Shown: positions 34,420 to 42,908 of the stretch, piece by piece
Layout of the letters: every line of letters begins with the position of its first letter
How positions within the stretch are numbered: position 1 is the first letter of the stretch
Assembly (NCBI RefSeq): GCF_014698235.1
Contig: NZ_JACJSP010000017.1
Span: forward strand, 1 to 64,000
DNA: 64,000 nucleotides
Direction: 5' to 3'
Source of the DNA: Limnothrix sp. FACHB-406
Lineage (GTDB): Bacteria > Cyanobacteriota > Cyanobacteriia > CACIAM-69d
Notes under the pieces: generated by a model
The model's input: the letters and a program-made list of their open reading frames with translations, nothing else
What the model was told of the DNA's origin: nothing
The model's database searches: none
Translations under genes and position numbers: made by a program

Positions 34420-34938
34420 ATGACAATTAATACCGCCCGTCTATCCATTTTTGTGGATGGCAACAATATGTTTTATGCCCAGCAAAAGAATGGCTGGTTT
34501 TTCGATCCTCGGCGGGTTCTTGAATATTTCACCGAACCAGCTAATGTGCAATTGATTAATGCCTTTTGGTATACGGGGCTGAAGGATCCTCAGGATCAAC
34601 GGGGATTTCGGGATGCATTGATTAATCTGGGCTACACGGTTCGCACCAAATTGCTGAAGGAATATTACGACGACAAGTCTGAGCGCTATTCCCAAAAGGC
34701 GAACCTGGACATTGAAATCGTGATTGATATGTTCAACACTGTGGATCAATATGATGCAGTGGTGTTGTTCAGTGGGGATGGAGATTTTGAGCGGGCGATC
34801 GAGCTGTTGCGCTCCAAAAACACCCATATCACCGTGGTTTCCACCGAGGGCATGATTGCCCGGGAACTGCGCAATGCAACCGATCGCTACATTGACCTGA
34901 ACGACATCCGCCGCAAAATCGAAAAGTCGGATTATTAA
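34420..34938 (+). CDS. NYN domain protein (LabA/DUF88 family)
   Basis: The protein is 172 residues and consists of a single NYN domain. The conserved acidic residues of the PIN-like nuclease fold are visible: SIFVDGNNMFYAQ (Asp13), KANLDIEIVIDMF (Asp residues near 98-105) and VVLFSGDGDFERAIELL (SGDGDF, near 119). Family members are predicted Mg2+-dependent ribonucleases; in Synechococcus the related LabA takes part in circadian output. A role for this protein in the clock is inference only. The start has no strong RBS but matches the family N-terminus. Confidence 0.9.
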   Translation: MTINTARLSIFVDGNNMFYAQQKNGWFFDPRRVLEYFTEPANVQLINAFWYTGLKDPQDQRGFRDALINLGYTVRTKLLKEYYDDKSERYSQKANLDIEIVIDMFNTVDQYDAVVLFSGDGDFERAIELLRSKNTHITVVSTEGMIARELRNATDRYIDLNDIRRKIEKSDY

Positions 34939-34978
34939 CCGATGACTATTCATCGGGACTTCAGCGATCACTGACTGT

Positions 34979-34998
34979 GGGCGCACGGCGGTGCGCCC
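34979..34998 (+). terminator. Hairpin / dispersed-type palindrome after the NYN gene
   Basis: GGGCGCAC (34979-34986) pairs with GTGCGCCC (34991-34998) over four bases, 41 bases past the NYN stop. 'Gtaggggcgcac' palindromes of this kind recur in many cyanobacterial genomes, and one can serve as a terminator. Confidence 0.5.
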
Positions 34999-35105
34999 CT
35001 ACCTGGTTGAATTGTCCAGAGCTTTGAGGGGTGGACTCGGTACGCCCATCCCATTGACTGATTACAATCCCGATCGCCCCTTGCGCGATCGGCAACCAAA
35101 ATCGT

Positions 35106-35111
35106 TAGAAT
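35106..35111 (+). promoter_or_regulatory. Candidate -10 element for leuA
   Basis: TAGAAT at 35106-35111 is the best -10 match upstream of leuA; a -35-like TTGCGC (35081-35086) lies 19 bases before it. A transcript would begin near 35118, directly before the leader hairpin. Confidence 0.3.
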
Positions 35112-35122
35112 AAACCCCATGG

Positions 35123-35151
35123 GCGCAACCTAAATTTAGCGTTGCGCTTTT
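35123..35151 (+). terminator. Leader hairpin with T-run upstream of leuA
   Basis: GCGCAAC (35123-35129) pairs with GTTGCGC (35141-35147). The 11-base loop CTAAATTTAGC can itself fold as CTAAA/TTTAG. TTTTGCATTTTT follows. It has the form of an intrinsic terminator 69 bases before the leuA start, so it is either the end of an upstream transcript or an attenuator. Confidence 0.5.
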
Positions 35152-35170
35152 GCATTTTTGGTTGTCCCTT

Positions 35171-35215
35171 ATGAATAGTTGTCCGCATTGGTCGCGGCCG
35201 ATTCCTCGGAGGTAA
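35171..35215 (+). CDS. Putative 14-codon upstream ORF in the leuA leader
   Basis: ATG 35171 opens [14 protein letters not shown] and stops at TAA 35213-35215, inside GGAGGTAAG, the leuA ribosome-binding site, five bases from the leuA ATG. It has no leucine codon, so it is not a classical leu leader peptide. It may be chance, or may couple translation into leuA. Confidence 0.25.
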   Translation: MNSCPHWSRPIPRR

Positions 35216-35219
35216 GTTC

Positions 35220-36851
35220 ATGACCGCTCAGTCTGCTGGCCCGGTAATTAATCCCGATCGCGTTTTGATTTTTGACACCACCCTGCGCGATGGCGAACAG
35301 TCGCCCGGCGCATCGCTGAACGTCGAAGAAAAGCTAACGATCGCCCGCCAGCTAGCTCGACTGCAAGTGGACATCATCGAAGCCGGTTTTCCCTTCTCCA
35401 GCCCCGGGGACTTCGATGCCGTCCAGCGGATTGCCGCCGAAGTGGGAACCCCCAACGGCCCGACCATTTGCGGCTTGGCCCGCGCCCGCAAGGAAGATAT
35501 CCAAACGGCGGCCGCAGCTCTGAAGGAAGCGTCGAAGTGGCGGATCCACACCTTTATTGCCACGTCCGACATCCACATGAAGTACAAGCTCAAAAAAGAG
35601 CGGCCGGAAGTGGTGGCGATCGCTGAAGAAATGGTGGCCTACGCCAAGAGCTTCACTAACGATGTGGAATTTTCGCCGGAGGATGCGGGTCGCAGCGATC
35701 CGGAATTCCTTTATGAAGTGCTGGAACGGGCGATCGCCGCTGGGGCGACCACGGTGAACATTCCCGATACCGTGGGCTACACCACCCCCGACGAGTTCGG
35801 GGCCCTAATTCGCGGCATCAAGGAAAATGTGCCGAACATTGATCAGGCGGTGATTTCCGTCCATGGTCACAACGACTTGGGCTTGGCGGTGGCCAACTTC
35901 CTGGCGGCAGTCCAAAACGGCGCACGTCAGTTGGAATGCACCCTGAACGGCATCGGTGAACGGGCGGGCAATGCTTCCCTGGAAGAGTTGGTGATGGCGC
36001 TGCACGTGCGGCGATCGTTCTATAACCCGTTCTTTGGGCGATCGCCGGAGTCGGAAGAACCCTTGACCGGTGTGAACCTGAAGGAGATCTACCGCACCTC
36101 GCGGATGGTGTCGCAACTGACGGGCATGATCGTCCAACCGAACAAGGCGATCGTCGGGGCCAACGCCTTCTCGCACCAGTCGGGTATTCACCAGGACGGG
36201 ATGCTCAAGAACAAGCTGACCTACGAAATCATTGATGCCCAAACGATCGGGCGGACGGAAAATCAAATTGTCCTCGGCAAGCTGTCGGGTCGCAACGCCT
36301 TCGCCACGCGCCTGAAGGAGTTGGGCTTTGAGCTGACCGAAACGGAATTGAACAAGGCCTTTGTGCGGTTCAAGGACGTGGCGGACAAGAAAAAGGAAGT
36401 GAGCGATCGGGATTTGGAGGCGATCGTCAACGACGAAATCCGCCAAGTGCCGGAACTCTACCGCCTGGAGCATGTGCAGGTATCCTGCGGTGATAAGTCC
36501 TGCCCCACGGCCACCGTCACGGTGCGGATGCCCGACGGGAGCGATCGCACCGACGCGGCCACCGGCACGGGCCCCGTGGATGCGGTTTACCGCGCTATCA
36601 GCCGGATCGCTCAAATCGACAACGACTTGATTGAGTTCTCCGTCCAATCCGTCACCGAAGGGATCGATGCGATGGGCGAAGTCACGATCCGGATTCGCCA
36701 CGCGGACACGGTGTTTTCGGGCCATTCGGCCAACACCGACATCGTGGTGGCTTCCGCCCAAGCCTACGTCAGCGCCCTCAACCGGTTGGCGGCGGCCCTG
36801 CAAACGGAAGGGAAGCGTAATCCCCAAACGGAAACGGTCTCGATCGGGTAA
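35220..36851 (+). CDS. leuA: 2-isopropylmalate synthase
   Basis: The protein is 543 residues with a strong RBS (GGAGG, 6-7 bases from ATG). The catalytic TIM barrel has [13 protein letters not shown] (metal and acetyl-CoA site, 19-30), [24 protein letters not shown] and [16 protein letters not shown] with the metal-binding Hx[11 protein letters not shown] follows in the linker. The C-terminal regulatory domain (about 390-525) with [14 protein letters not shown] and [13 protein letters not shown]-like blocks binds leucine for feedback control. It condenses 2-oxoisovalerate with acetyl-CoA, the first leucine step. It is a single gene with a structured leader. Confidence 0.97.
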   Translation: MTAQSAGPVINPDRVLIFDTTLRDGEQSPGASLNVEEKLTIARQLARLQVDIIEAGFPFSSPGDFDAVQRIAAEVGTPNGPTICGLARARKEDIQTAAAALKEASKWRIHTFIATSDIHMKYKLKKERPEVVAIAEEMVAYAKSFTNDVEFSPEDAGRSDPEFLYEVLERAIAAGATTVNIPDTVGYTTPDEFGALIRGIKENVPNIDQAVISVHGHNDLGLAVANFLAAVQNGARQLECTLNGIGERAGNASLEELVMALHVRRSFYNPFFGRSPESEEPLTGVNLKEIYRTSRMVSQLTGMIVQPNKAIVGANAFSHQSGIHQDGMLKNKLTYEIIDAQTIGRTENQIVLGKLSGRNAFATRLKELGFELTETELNKAFVRFKDVADKKKEVSDRDLEAIVNDEIRQVPELYRLEHVQVSCGDKSCPTATVTVRMPDGSDRTDAATGTGPVDAVYRAISRIAQIDNDLIEFSVQSVTEGIDAMGEVTIRIRHADTVFSGHSANTDIVVASAQAYVSALNRLAAALQTEGKRNPQTETVSIG

Positions 36852-36909
36852 GTCTTGCCCCATGAGTCCCTAATTTCCTAAATGGGGGCGATATTGGGGC
36901 GATCGATTG

Positions 36910-36936
36910 GGGGGTCAGGTTCAGCGCCTGACCCCC
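36910..36936 (+). terminator. Strong hairpin downstream of leuA
   Basis: GGGGGTCAGG (36910-36919) pairs perfectly with CCTGACCCCC (36927-36936) with a 7-base loop, 58 bases after the leuA stop. No T-run follows. It is the likely leuA transcript end. Confidence 0.6.
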
Positions 36937-37130
36937 AGCCAAACCAAAAGAAAAAACGAGGATACCGCTAGGGTTCCCTCGTGTTGCCGCAAATTTAGTG
37001 AAGTCTATCGGATCCCGATCGCCCCAATTGATGCGCTAGGGCGATCGCCCGACTTTCTCCAAAGACTGAAAAAACTGAAAAGCTGGGAAGCTGCCAACGG
37101 CGATTCTGAAGAATCAACCGCAGCCTTGGT

Positions 37131-37406
37131 TTAACCGCCCGCGACGGCCGGCACGATGCTCACCTCATCGCCGTCGGCCAGGCTGGTGGCTTGGCCATCC
37201 AGGAAGCGGATGTCTTCGCTGTTCACGTAGACATTCAGGAAGCGGCGGAGTTTGCCTTGCTCATCGCAAATGCGCTCTTTAATTCCCGGACAGCTTTCTT
37301 CCAGGGAATTGATCATCGCGTCGATCGTGTCGCCGCTGCATTCGATTTCGGCCCGATCCTCGGTGAATTTTTGCAGCGGGGTAGGAATCAAAACTTTAAT
37401 GGCCAT
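37131..37406 (-). CDS. MoaD/ThiS-family small sulfur-carrier protein
   Basis: The protein is 91 residues with a beta-grasp fold and the C-terminal diglycine (PAVAGG) that is thiocarboxylated by an E1-like enzyme. [19 protein letters not shown] and [16 protein letters not shown] are family marks. The Phe in [11 protein letters not shown] and the ending fit the MoaD-type sulfur carriers more than ThiS. It lies 348 bases downstream of threonine synthase on the same strand, an association I recall from other cyanobacteria, so its sulfur recipient may not be molybdopterin. No moaE or E1 gene is nearby. Confidence 0.85.
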   Translation of the reverse strand: MAIKVLIPTPLQKFTEDRAEIECSGDTIDAMINSLEESCPGIKERICDEQGKLRRFLNVYVNSEDIRFLDGQATSLADGDEVSIVPAVAGG

Positions 37407-37754
37407 GGTCGTGCAGATTCAGAAACTCAGAACAACGCAAAAAAAAGGGCAGGCGATCGAATCAATCATCGAATCGTGACGATGAATCGTGATTGCGAGT
37501 CGTGATTGCGAACAATCAACAACAGTCACAAGCAAGCCCGCAAACAGCAGGCACGAATCGCCCGAGATTGGCCCTAGCCTCCTAACCTCACCCCAGTGGG
37601 ATTCGGTGGTGGGGTTCGGTCGGCCGCCGCTTGGGCTGGCCAGGTCAGTGGACAGGCTCCCCATGGGCAAGAGCTATGAGCGCGTGACCAACTCCCGCGC
37701 GGTGGGGGTGATTCACAACCCAAGCCGCGAATCACCCGGTTTTTGGGAAAATCC
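37407..37754. other. Spacer between thrC and the MoaD-like gene
   Basis: This 348-base spacer holds a 13-bp tandem array (37471-37509) directly upstream of the MoaD-like gene. No open frame or terminator of note was seen. Confidence 0.5.
37471..37509. repeat. 13-bp tandem array, three units
   Basis: GAATCGTGACGAT, GAATCGTGATTGC and GAGTCGTGATTGC lie head to tail 65 bases upstream of the MoaD-like gene start, in its likely promoter region. Confidence 0.85.
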
Positions 37755-39107
37755 CTAGACCAAAACCTGTTGCCACTCCAGGCGATCGAGCGTGCGGGCC
37801 CGATCCCAAGCACGCTCAAAGCTATCCAGCTTCGGATCAATTTCCAACGGTTGACCCGCATGGCTTTGAACCGCCTCTTGGGTTTTCAGACCGTTGCCGG
37901 TGATGTAAACCACCGTGGTTTCGTCGGGGTTAATCTTGCCCGCTTCCACCAATTTCTTCAAGACGGCGATCGTCGTACCGCCAGCAGTTTCCGTGAAGAT
38001 GCCTTCGGTTTCCGCCAGCAGCTTGATCCCTTCCACGATTTCTTCGTCGGTGGCGGTTTCAATGTGGCCGCCGGTTTTGCGGGCTTGCTCCACCGCATAG
38101 ATCCCATCAGCGGGGTTCCCGATCGCGATCGACTTGGCGATCGTGTTGGGCTTCACGGGGGCAATAAAGTCCCGCTCTTCCTTGAAGGCCGTGGCGATCG
38201 GGTTGCAACCCTCCGCCTGGGCCCCGCTACACTTCACGGGCTTCGATTCCACCAAGCCCGTGGCGATCAGCTCTTGGAAGCCCTTGTGAATTTTCGTGAA
38301 CAGGGAGCCAGAAGCCAACGGAGCCACAATGTGATCCGGCAGTTGCCAACCCAACTGTTCCGCCACCTCGAAGCCCAAGGTCTTGGAACCTTCAGAGTAG
38401 TAAGGACGCAGGTTGATGTTCACGAAGCCCCAGCCGTAGCTGTTGGCCACTTCCGAGCAAAGACGGTTCACTTGGTCATAGTTACCGCGCACCGCCATCA
38501 CGGTGGGGTTATAGATCAACGTGCCCAACACCTTGCCCGATTCCAGGTCAGCGGGAATGAACACGCAGCATTCCAAACCCGCGTGGGCTGCGATCGCCGC
38601 TGTGGAGTTAGCCAAGTTGCCGGTGCTGGCGCAGGAAACCGTAGTGAAGCCCAGCTCGCGAGCGCGGGTCAGGGCCACGGACACCACCCGATCCTTGAAG
38701 CTCAAGGTGGGCATGTTCACCGCGTCGTTCTTGATATAGAGGTTCTTGAGACCCAAACGACGAGCCAGGCGGTTAGCCTTCAGGAGGGGAGTCATGCCCG
38801 TGCCCACGTCGATCGGGTCGCTGCCTACGGGCAGAAAATCTTTGTAGCGCCAGATGGAGTTCGGGCCGGCCGCAATTTTTTCGCGCGATACGTTGCGGGC
38901 GATCGCCTCGTAGTCATACTTCACTTCCAGCGGGCCAAAGCACAACTCGCACACATGCATGGCGGTGGCTTCGTATTCAGCACCACATTCTTTGCACTTC
39001 AGGTGCGTAAAGTGGCCGCTGTGGCTATGGTGGCCATCGGTTGGGTGGCTGTGCTGATGATCGGGCGATTCGGTGGCGGTGCGGCGGGTATCGAGAACTC
39101 CAGTCAT
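37755..39107 (-). CDS. thrC: Threonine synthase
   Basis: From ATG 39107 (with AGGAG nearby) the protein is 450 residues; the frame extends to 39290, but the extra 61 residues are unlike the family. A His-rich N-terminal tail (HQHSHPTDGHHSHSGHFTH) precedes a zinc-ribbon-like CKEC...CELC, then the PLP-binding core with VGTGMTPLLKANRLA, TLSFKDRVVSVAL (PLP Lys), CASTGNLANSTAAIAAHAG and TTVVYITGNGLKT. It converts O-phosphohomoserine to threonine. The His tail plus four Cys may bind Zn2+ and is unusual. The opposite strand carries a long spurious frame. Confidence 0.93.
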   Translation of the reverse strand: MTGVLDTRRTATESPDHQHSHPTDGHHSHSGHFTHLKCKECGAEYEATAMHVCELCFGPLEVKYDYEAIARNVSREKIAAGPNSIWRYKDFLPVGSDPIDVGTGMTPLLKANRLARRLGLKNLYIKNDAVNMPTLSFKDRVVSVALTRARELGFTTVSCASTGNLANSTAAIAAHAGLECCVFIPADLESGKVLGTLIYNPTVMAVRGNYDQVNRLCSEVANSYGWGFVNINLRPYYSEGSKTLGFEVAEQLGWQLPDHIVAPLASGSLFTKIHKGFQELIATGLVESKPVKCSGAQAEGCNPIATAFKEERDFIAPVKPNTIAKSIAIGNPADGIYAVEQARKTGGHIETATDEEIVEGIKLLAETEGIFTETAGGTTIAVLKKLVEAGKINPDETTVVYITGNGLKTQEAVQSHAGQPLEIDPKLDSFERAWDRARTLDRLEWQQVLV

Positions 39108-39348
39108 GGGGCGGTTTCGCTCCTGTTTTGCGGCAACGGGATTAGGGAGTATCCCATCGAATGCAGAAAGCGTATCACGGGTTACAAGGGGCCTGCAAAC
39201 AATCCCGATTAAAAAAGTCGGGATTTGTTTTACACCTGTTTCAACGCCCAAAACCCGGATCTGTAAAGGGATATGTCGATCGCCCGCCATCGGTTAAGCT
39301 ATCGATCGCACCTTGCTACAAAATTTTTATTTTTCTTAAGAAACTGTG

Positions 39349-41424
39349 ATGGTCATCGGGCGGAGGGGGCGTTGGTGGCAACGGTGGGTGATGGTGACAG
39401 GCTGTGCCATGGCGGTAACCCTTTGGGGGGATGGGTTTTCCACAGGGTTGTCCCTGGGCGTTGTGGCCGGAAACCGCCCCCCTTCCCCATCGGTTGCCCT
39501 TGCCCTTACGTCACCCCCCTTGCCCATCGGTCAATTTGAAGCGGCCCCTTGCCCATCGCTGCTGCGCACCGAGGCCTTGGCTCGGTTGGGCGATCGGTTG
39601 CGCTGTGGCTTTGTGACCGTGCCGGAGCGCCATGCCAACCCCACGGGGCCCACGATTCGCCTGGCCGTGGCCCAAATTCGCAGCGATCGCCCCCAGGCCC
39701 AACCGGATCCGCTGGTGATGGCCCAAGGAGGGCCCGGTGGTTCCACCCTGATGCTGCTGGAACCTTGGTGGGAAGCCATCGCCGCCACGCCGGGCCTGAG
39801 CGATCGGGACTTGGTGCTGATTGAGCAACGGGGCACGCAATTTTCCCAGCCCTATTTGTTTTGCCAAGAAATCTACGAGGTCGATCGACAGATTGCGCCC
39901 CAACTGCCCCAGCTCAGCGAGGAAACCATCAACCAAAAAACCCTGGCGGCCTATGGGGCCTGTCGCGATCGACTCTTGGGCCAAGGGATAGACCTGGGAG
40001 CCTATAACAGTTGGGAAAATGCTGACGATATCCCGCTGGTGATGTCTGCCCTGGGCTATGGCCGCTTCAATTTCTATGGGGTGTCCTACGGGACAATGTT
40101 GGGTCAACACCTGATGAAGCGCCATCCCGATCGACTGCGGAGCGTGATCCTAGATGCGGTGGTTCCCCTAAACACCAACTACATCACCGAATCCTTGCGC
40201 AGTCACGATCGGGCCCTGCGGCAACTGTTTGAACAATGCCGACGATCGCCCGTTTGCCAGCGGGAATATCCCCGTCTGCAAGAAACCTTCCAAGCCGTGG
40301 TGGCCCAACTGGAGCGCCAGCCCATTACCACTGAAGGCTTTGACGCGATCGCCTATGTGGATGCGCAATTGCAAGCGGGGCGATCGGGCCGAGTCCTGGC
40401 CGCCAATGGTGAGCAATTTTGGCGCACCGTGGCGATCGACGGCGATGGGCTGGTTAACCTGGTCATTTCAGCGCTCTACGACAGCAGCTTAATTCCGCAA
40501 CTCCCGGAATGGCTGCGCGAAATGCGATCGGGCGACTGGTCTTCCCTCACGGAGCTAGCGTCCGATTGGTTCAGCCCCCTAGCCGACGGAATGCAACAAT
40601 CGGTGCTTTGTGCCGAAGAGGCCGGATTCACCACCCCCGGAACCACCGACTTGGGCAGCATTCTGCCGGAATTGCGCTCCCTCAGCACCGATCCACAAGA
40701 ATTTCTAGACAGTTGCCGTCTCTGGCCAGTCCCCACCTTGGGCCCCGAAGCCAACCGCCCCGTGCGCACCAACATTCCAACCCTGTTGCTGTCGGGCAAC
40801 TTAGATCCGGTCACGCCGCCACCCTTTGGCAATCAGGTGGCAGCCAGCCTGTCCCACGCCTATCACTACACCTTTCCCGGGTTGGGCCATGGGGCCTTTG
40901 CCAGCAGTGATTGCGCCAACCGCCTGGTTCGCGATTTTTTGCGCGATCCAAACCAATCTCCCGATGGGCGTTGTGCGGCTCAGGTGCAATTTATGCCCCA
41001 AGTGCCGATGATTCCTGCCCTGCACGCGATCGCGGTGTGGGGGACGCGAGTTCGATCGCTCGTCCCCTTGGGCTGGCAGCGAGATTCGATCTTGACCAAC
41101 CTGTGGCGATCGCCCGAAACAGAACCGAATGAAGGCCGCATCAGCTTCATGTGGGTGGTGGGCGAAACCGGCCCCCAAGCCTTGCGACGGTTGGGGCTGA
41201 CCGTGCCCTTGACCGCTCAAGGATCCCGGCAGGTGGGCGGGCGCACTTGGCAGCTTTACACTAGCCCCCAAAGCCCGGTGCAGGTGGCCGCCACCACCGA
41301 CGGCCAGGATACGTATCTCATTGCAGTGGAAAGCTTGCGCCAGCGATCGCGCCAAGCCATTTTGCAAGGGGCGATCGCCGGGTTTCAACTGGCCCCCGCC
41401 ATTGCATTGCCGTCCAAGCCATAA
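39349..41424 (+). CDS. Exported alpha/beta hydrolase, TAP-like (S33-type) peptidase
   Basis: The protein is 691 residues from ATG 39349 (a GTG three bases earlier is possible). The N-terminus has a hydrophobic export segment (VMVTGCAMAVTLWGDGF...LSLGVVAG) and a Pro/Ser/Leu-rich stretch, so it is probably periplasmic or membrane anchored. The hydrolase core shows VMAQGGPGGSTLMLLEPW (oxyanion HGGPG-type motif), LVLIEQRGTQFSQP, the nucleophile elbow FYGVSYGTMLGQHLM (Ser), and the C-terminal acid and His in LLLSGNLDPVTPP and GLGHGAF. This is the architecture of secreted tripeptidyl/prolyl aminopeptidase-type enzymes. The last 150 residues form an uncharacterised domain. Confidence 0.85.
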   Translation: MVIGRRGRWWQRWVMVTGCAMAVTLWGDGFSTGLSLGVVAGNRPPSPSVALALTSPPLPIGQFEAAPCPSLLRTEALARLGDRLRCGFVTVPERHANPTGPTIRLAVAQIRSDRPQAQPDPLVMAQGGPGGSTLMLLEPWWEAIAATPGLSDRDLVLIEQRGTQFSQPYLFCQEIYEVDRQIAPQLPQLSEETINQKTLAAYGACRDRLLGQGIDLGAYNSWENADDIPLVMSALGYGRFNFYGVSYGTMLGQHLMKRHPDRLRSVILDAVVPLNTNYITESLRSHDRALRQLFEQCRRSPVCQREYPRLQETFQAVVAQLERQPITTEGFDAIAYVDAQLQAGRSGRVLAANGEQFWRTVAIDGDGLVNLVISALYDSSLIPQLPEWLREMRSGDWSSLTELASDWFSPLADGMQQSVLCAEEAGFTTPGTTDLGSILPELRSLSTDPQEFLDSCRLWPVPTLGPEANRPVRTNIPTLLLSGNLDPVTPPPFGNQVAASLSHAYHYTFPGLGHGAFASSDCANRLVRDFLRDPNQSPDGRCAAQVQFMPQVPMIPALHAIAVWGTRVRSLVPLGWQRDSILTNLWRSPETEPNEGRISFMWVVGETGPQALRRLGLTVPLTAQGSRQVGGRTWQLYTSPQSPVQVAATTDGQDTYLIAVESLRQRSRQAILQGAIAGFQLAPAIALPSKP

Positions 41425-41467
41425 CCCTGGACTGATTAGTGCCGATTAATTAGGCTTGAGCCTCTGA

Positions 41468-41489
41468 GTTAGTACCCATGGGTGCTAAC
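41468..41489. terminator. Palindrome between convergent hydrolase and btpA genes
   Basis: GTTAGTACCCA and TGGGTGCTAAC form a near-perfect 22-bp palindrome (one G-T pair), flanked by two further copies of CATGGGTG at 41491-41519. It lies 44 bases after the hydrolase stop and 17 bases before the btpA stop, and may terminate both. Confidence 0.4.
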
Positions 41490-41505
41490 TCATGGGTGCA
41501 ACTCA

Positions 41506-42348
41506 TCAGCTCATGGGTGTAGGCGTAGGAACAACGATCGCCGGAGCCGGCCGGCCCCGCCGTGCCACCTCCACAAACTGGCTAACCCGGTTCGGGTCGA
41601 TCGGCAAATCCCGCCGGCCTCGCCGCTTCAGGGAGCTGGCCACAATTACCCCATCCGCCACTTCCAGCAGTTGCGCCACATTGTCATAATTAGCCCCGCT
41701 GCCCACAAAGATCGGCGTATCTCCCGCCGCAGCCTTGGCTAATTCCAAATCTTCAATGTTTGGCGGGCTACCAGTGGCCCAGCCCGACAAAATCGCCCCA
41801 TCGGCCAAGCCACGTTCGATCGTGTCCTGCACCGCCACCGTTAAGTTGGGCGACCCGATCGGGCGAGCATGTTTCACCAACACATCCGCCAAAATCTTGA
41901 CATCATTGCCCAGTTCTCGCCGGTAACGCAGGAGCTGGTGGGCCTGGCCTTCAATCAATCCCTGATCGGTGGCCATCACCCCCGACAGCACATTGACCCG
42001 AATGAAGTGCGCCCCGGTGCAAGAGGCGATCGCAATGGCCGAATGGGCATCATTGCGCAACACATTCACCCCGATCGGTAAAGTCACCAAATTTTGTAAA
42101 TGGTGAACCACCAGCGTCATGGCACTCACCACCGCCGGATCAACCGCATCTTTCGGAAAAGGGGCATCAAAAAAATTTTCCACCAAAATCGCATTCACCC
42201 CACCGGCAGCCAGCGCCACTGCTTCCTGTTCAGCGCGCTCAATAACTGCCTTAAGGCTCAGTCCCCACCGCGCAGAACTCGGCAGCGGCAACAAATGGAC
42301 GACTCCAATGATTGGCTTAGGATGTTTAAAGACTCGATCTAGATCCAC
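41506..42348 (-). CDS. btpA: BtpA family protein (photosystem I biogenesis)
   Basis: From GTG 42348 the protein is 280 residues and starts MDLDRVFKHPKPIIGVVHLL, the known family start; the frame continues to 42765, but that extension is repeat-derived. The TIM-barrel core shows AVIERAEQEAVALAAGGVNAILVENFFDAPF, LPIGVNVLRNDAHSAIAIA, HFIRVNVLSGVMATDQG and IVASSLKRRGRRDLPID. BtpA is needed for stable PsaA/PsaB accumulation in cyanobacteria; the fold is phosphate-binding but the chemistry is unproven. The C-terminal tail is Pro/Thr-rich. It is divergent from the STAND gene, separated by a 560-base spacer with a 12-bp repeat array. Confidence 0.9.
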   Translation of the reverse strand: MDLDRVFKHPKPIIGVVHLLPLPSSARWGLSLKAVIERAEQEAVALAAGGVNAILVENFFDAPFPKDAVDPAVVSAMTLVVHHLQNLVTLPIGVNVLRNDAHSAIAIASCTGAHFIRVNVLSGVMATDQGLIEGQAHQLLRYRRELGNDVKILADVLVKHARPIGSPNLTVAVQDTIERGLADGAILSGWATGSPPNIEDLELAKAAAGDTPIFVGSGANYDNVAQLLEVADGVIVASSLKRRGRRDLPIDPNRVSQFVEVARRGRPAPAIVVPTPTPMS

Positions 42349-42433
42349 GCAAAGACCTGAAAACTCGGCGAAACACAGCGGCGTTGCTAGCACCCCCCAT
42401 TCTATCGAGCTTAGGGATCCCAGTCGGGTCAAA

Positions 42434-42541
42434 TTTTCGGGCAAATTTTGAGGCAAGTTCTCGGGCGAGTTCCCGGGCAAGTTTTCGGGCAAGTTCTCGG
42501 GCGAGTTCCCGGGCGAGTTCCCGGGCAAGTTTTTGGGCGCA
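42434..42541. repeat. 12-bp tandem array, nine units, upstream of btpA
   Basis: Nine consecutive units of TTYYCGGGCRAG type (for example TTTTCGGGCAAG, TTCTCGGGCGAG, TTCCCGGGCAAG, last unit TTTTTGGGCGCA) run from 42434 to 42541. It is the longest array in the window and matches the egtB array unit in inverse orientation. Confidence 0.92.
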
Positions 42542-42581
42542 GGGTGCGCCGTCGATCTTCGTTCATTTCTGAGTCGGGTCT

Positions 42582-42605
42582 GGGGTGGTGTTTGGGGTGG
42601 TGTTT
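42582..42605. repeat. 12-bp tandem duplication
   Basis: GGGGTGGTGTTT is present twice without mismatch (42582-42593, 42594-42605), 40 bases beyond the nine-unit array. Confidence 0.9.
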
Positions 42606-42908
42606 GGGTTGCCTCCCTGTCCGCTATTTGCAGAGTGATTGCGACCCTATCCACCCCTGTAGTTAATGCCCATAAACTCATGTTCAGAAAACCCTGAATT
42701 CCAAGACTCCTTGGCCAGAGCAGGGTAAAACCTGCTTGGAAGGCACAAGTATCTTGAAAACGCAATATTCCACCGTGCGAGATGCGAGAGCTTATCCCAC
42801 TCTCCCCTGATAGCTACGAACTCATGTCTAGAAAATATTCATATAAGAAATACATTTTCGAGGCTAAGATGAAGGCCGAAGATTGTTTAGTACAGAGAGA
42901 TTGGTGAA

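Larger units (their letters stand above)
42349..42908. other. Repeat-bearing spacer between btpA and the STAND NTPase gene
   Basis: This spacer contains a nine-unit 12-bp array (42434-42541) and a two-unit 12-bp array (42582-42605). It must hold both divergent promoters; none is clear. The leftward open frame across it encodes only Asn/Leu/Pro repeats and is rejected as coding. Confidence 0.6.

Noticed and set aside
37743-39212. 489-codon frame antisense to thrC
   Set aside because: It is the mirror of a well supported threonine synthase gene and its His/Arg/Val-rich translation fits no protein; high GC codon bias keeps it open.
42434-42541. CRISPR-like or origin-type iteron array upstream of btpA
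   Set aside because: No spacers and no DnaA boxes or replication genes nearby; it matches the wider tandem repeat family instead.
42349-42765. 139-residue N-terminal extension of btpA
   Set aside because: It is mostly NLPENLPGNSPEN-type repeats from the 12-bp array, and the known BtpA start matches GTG 42348.
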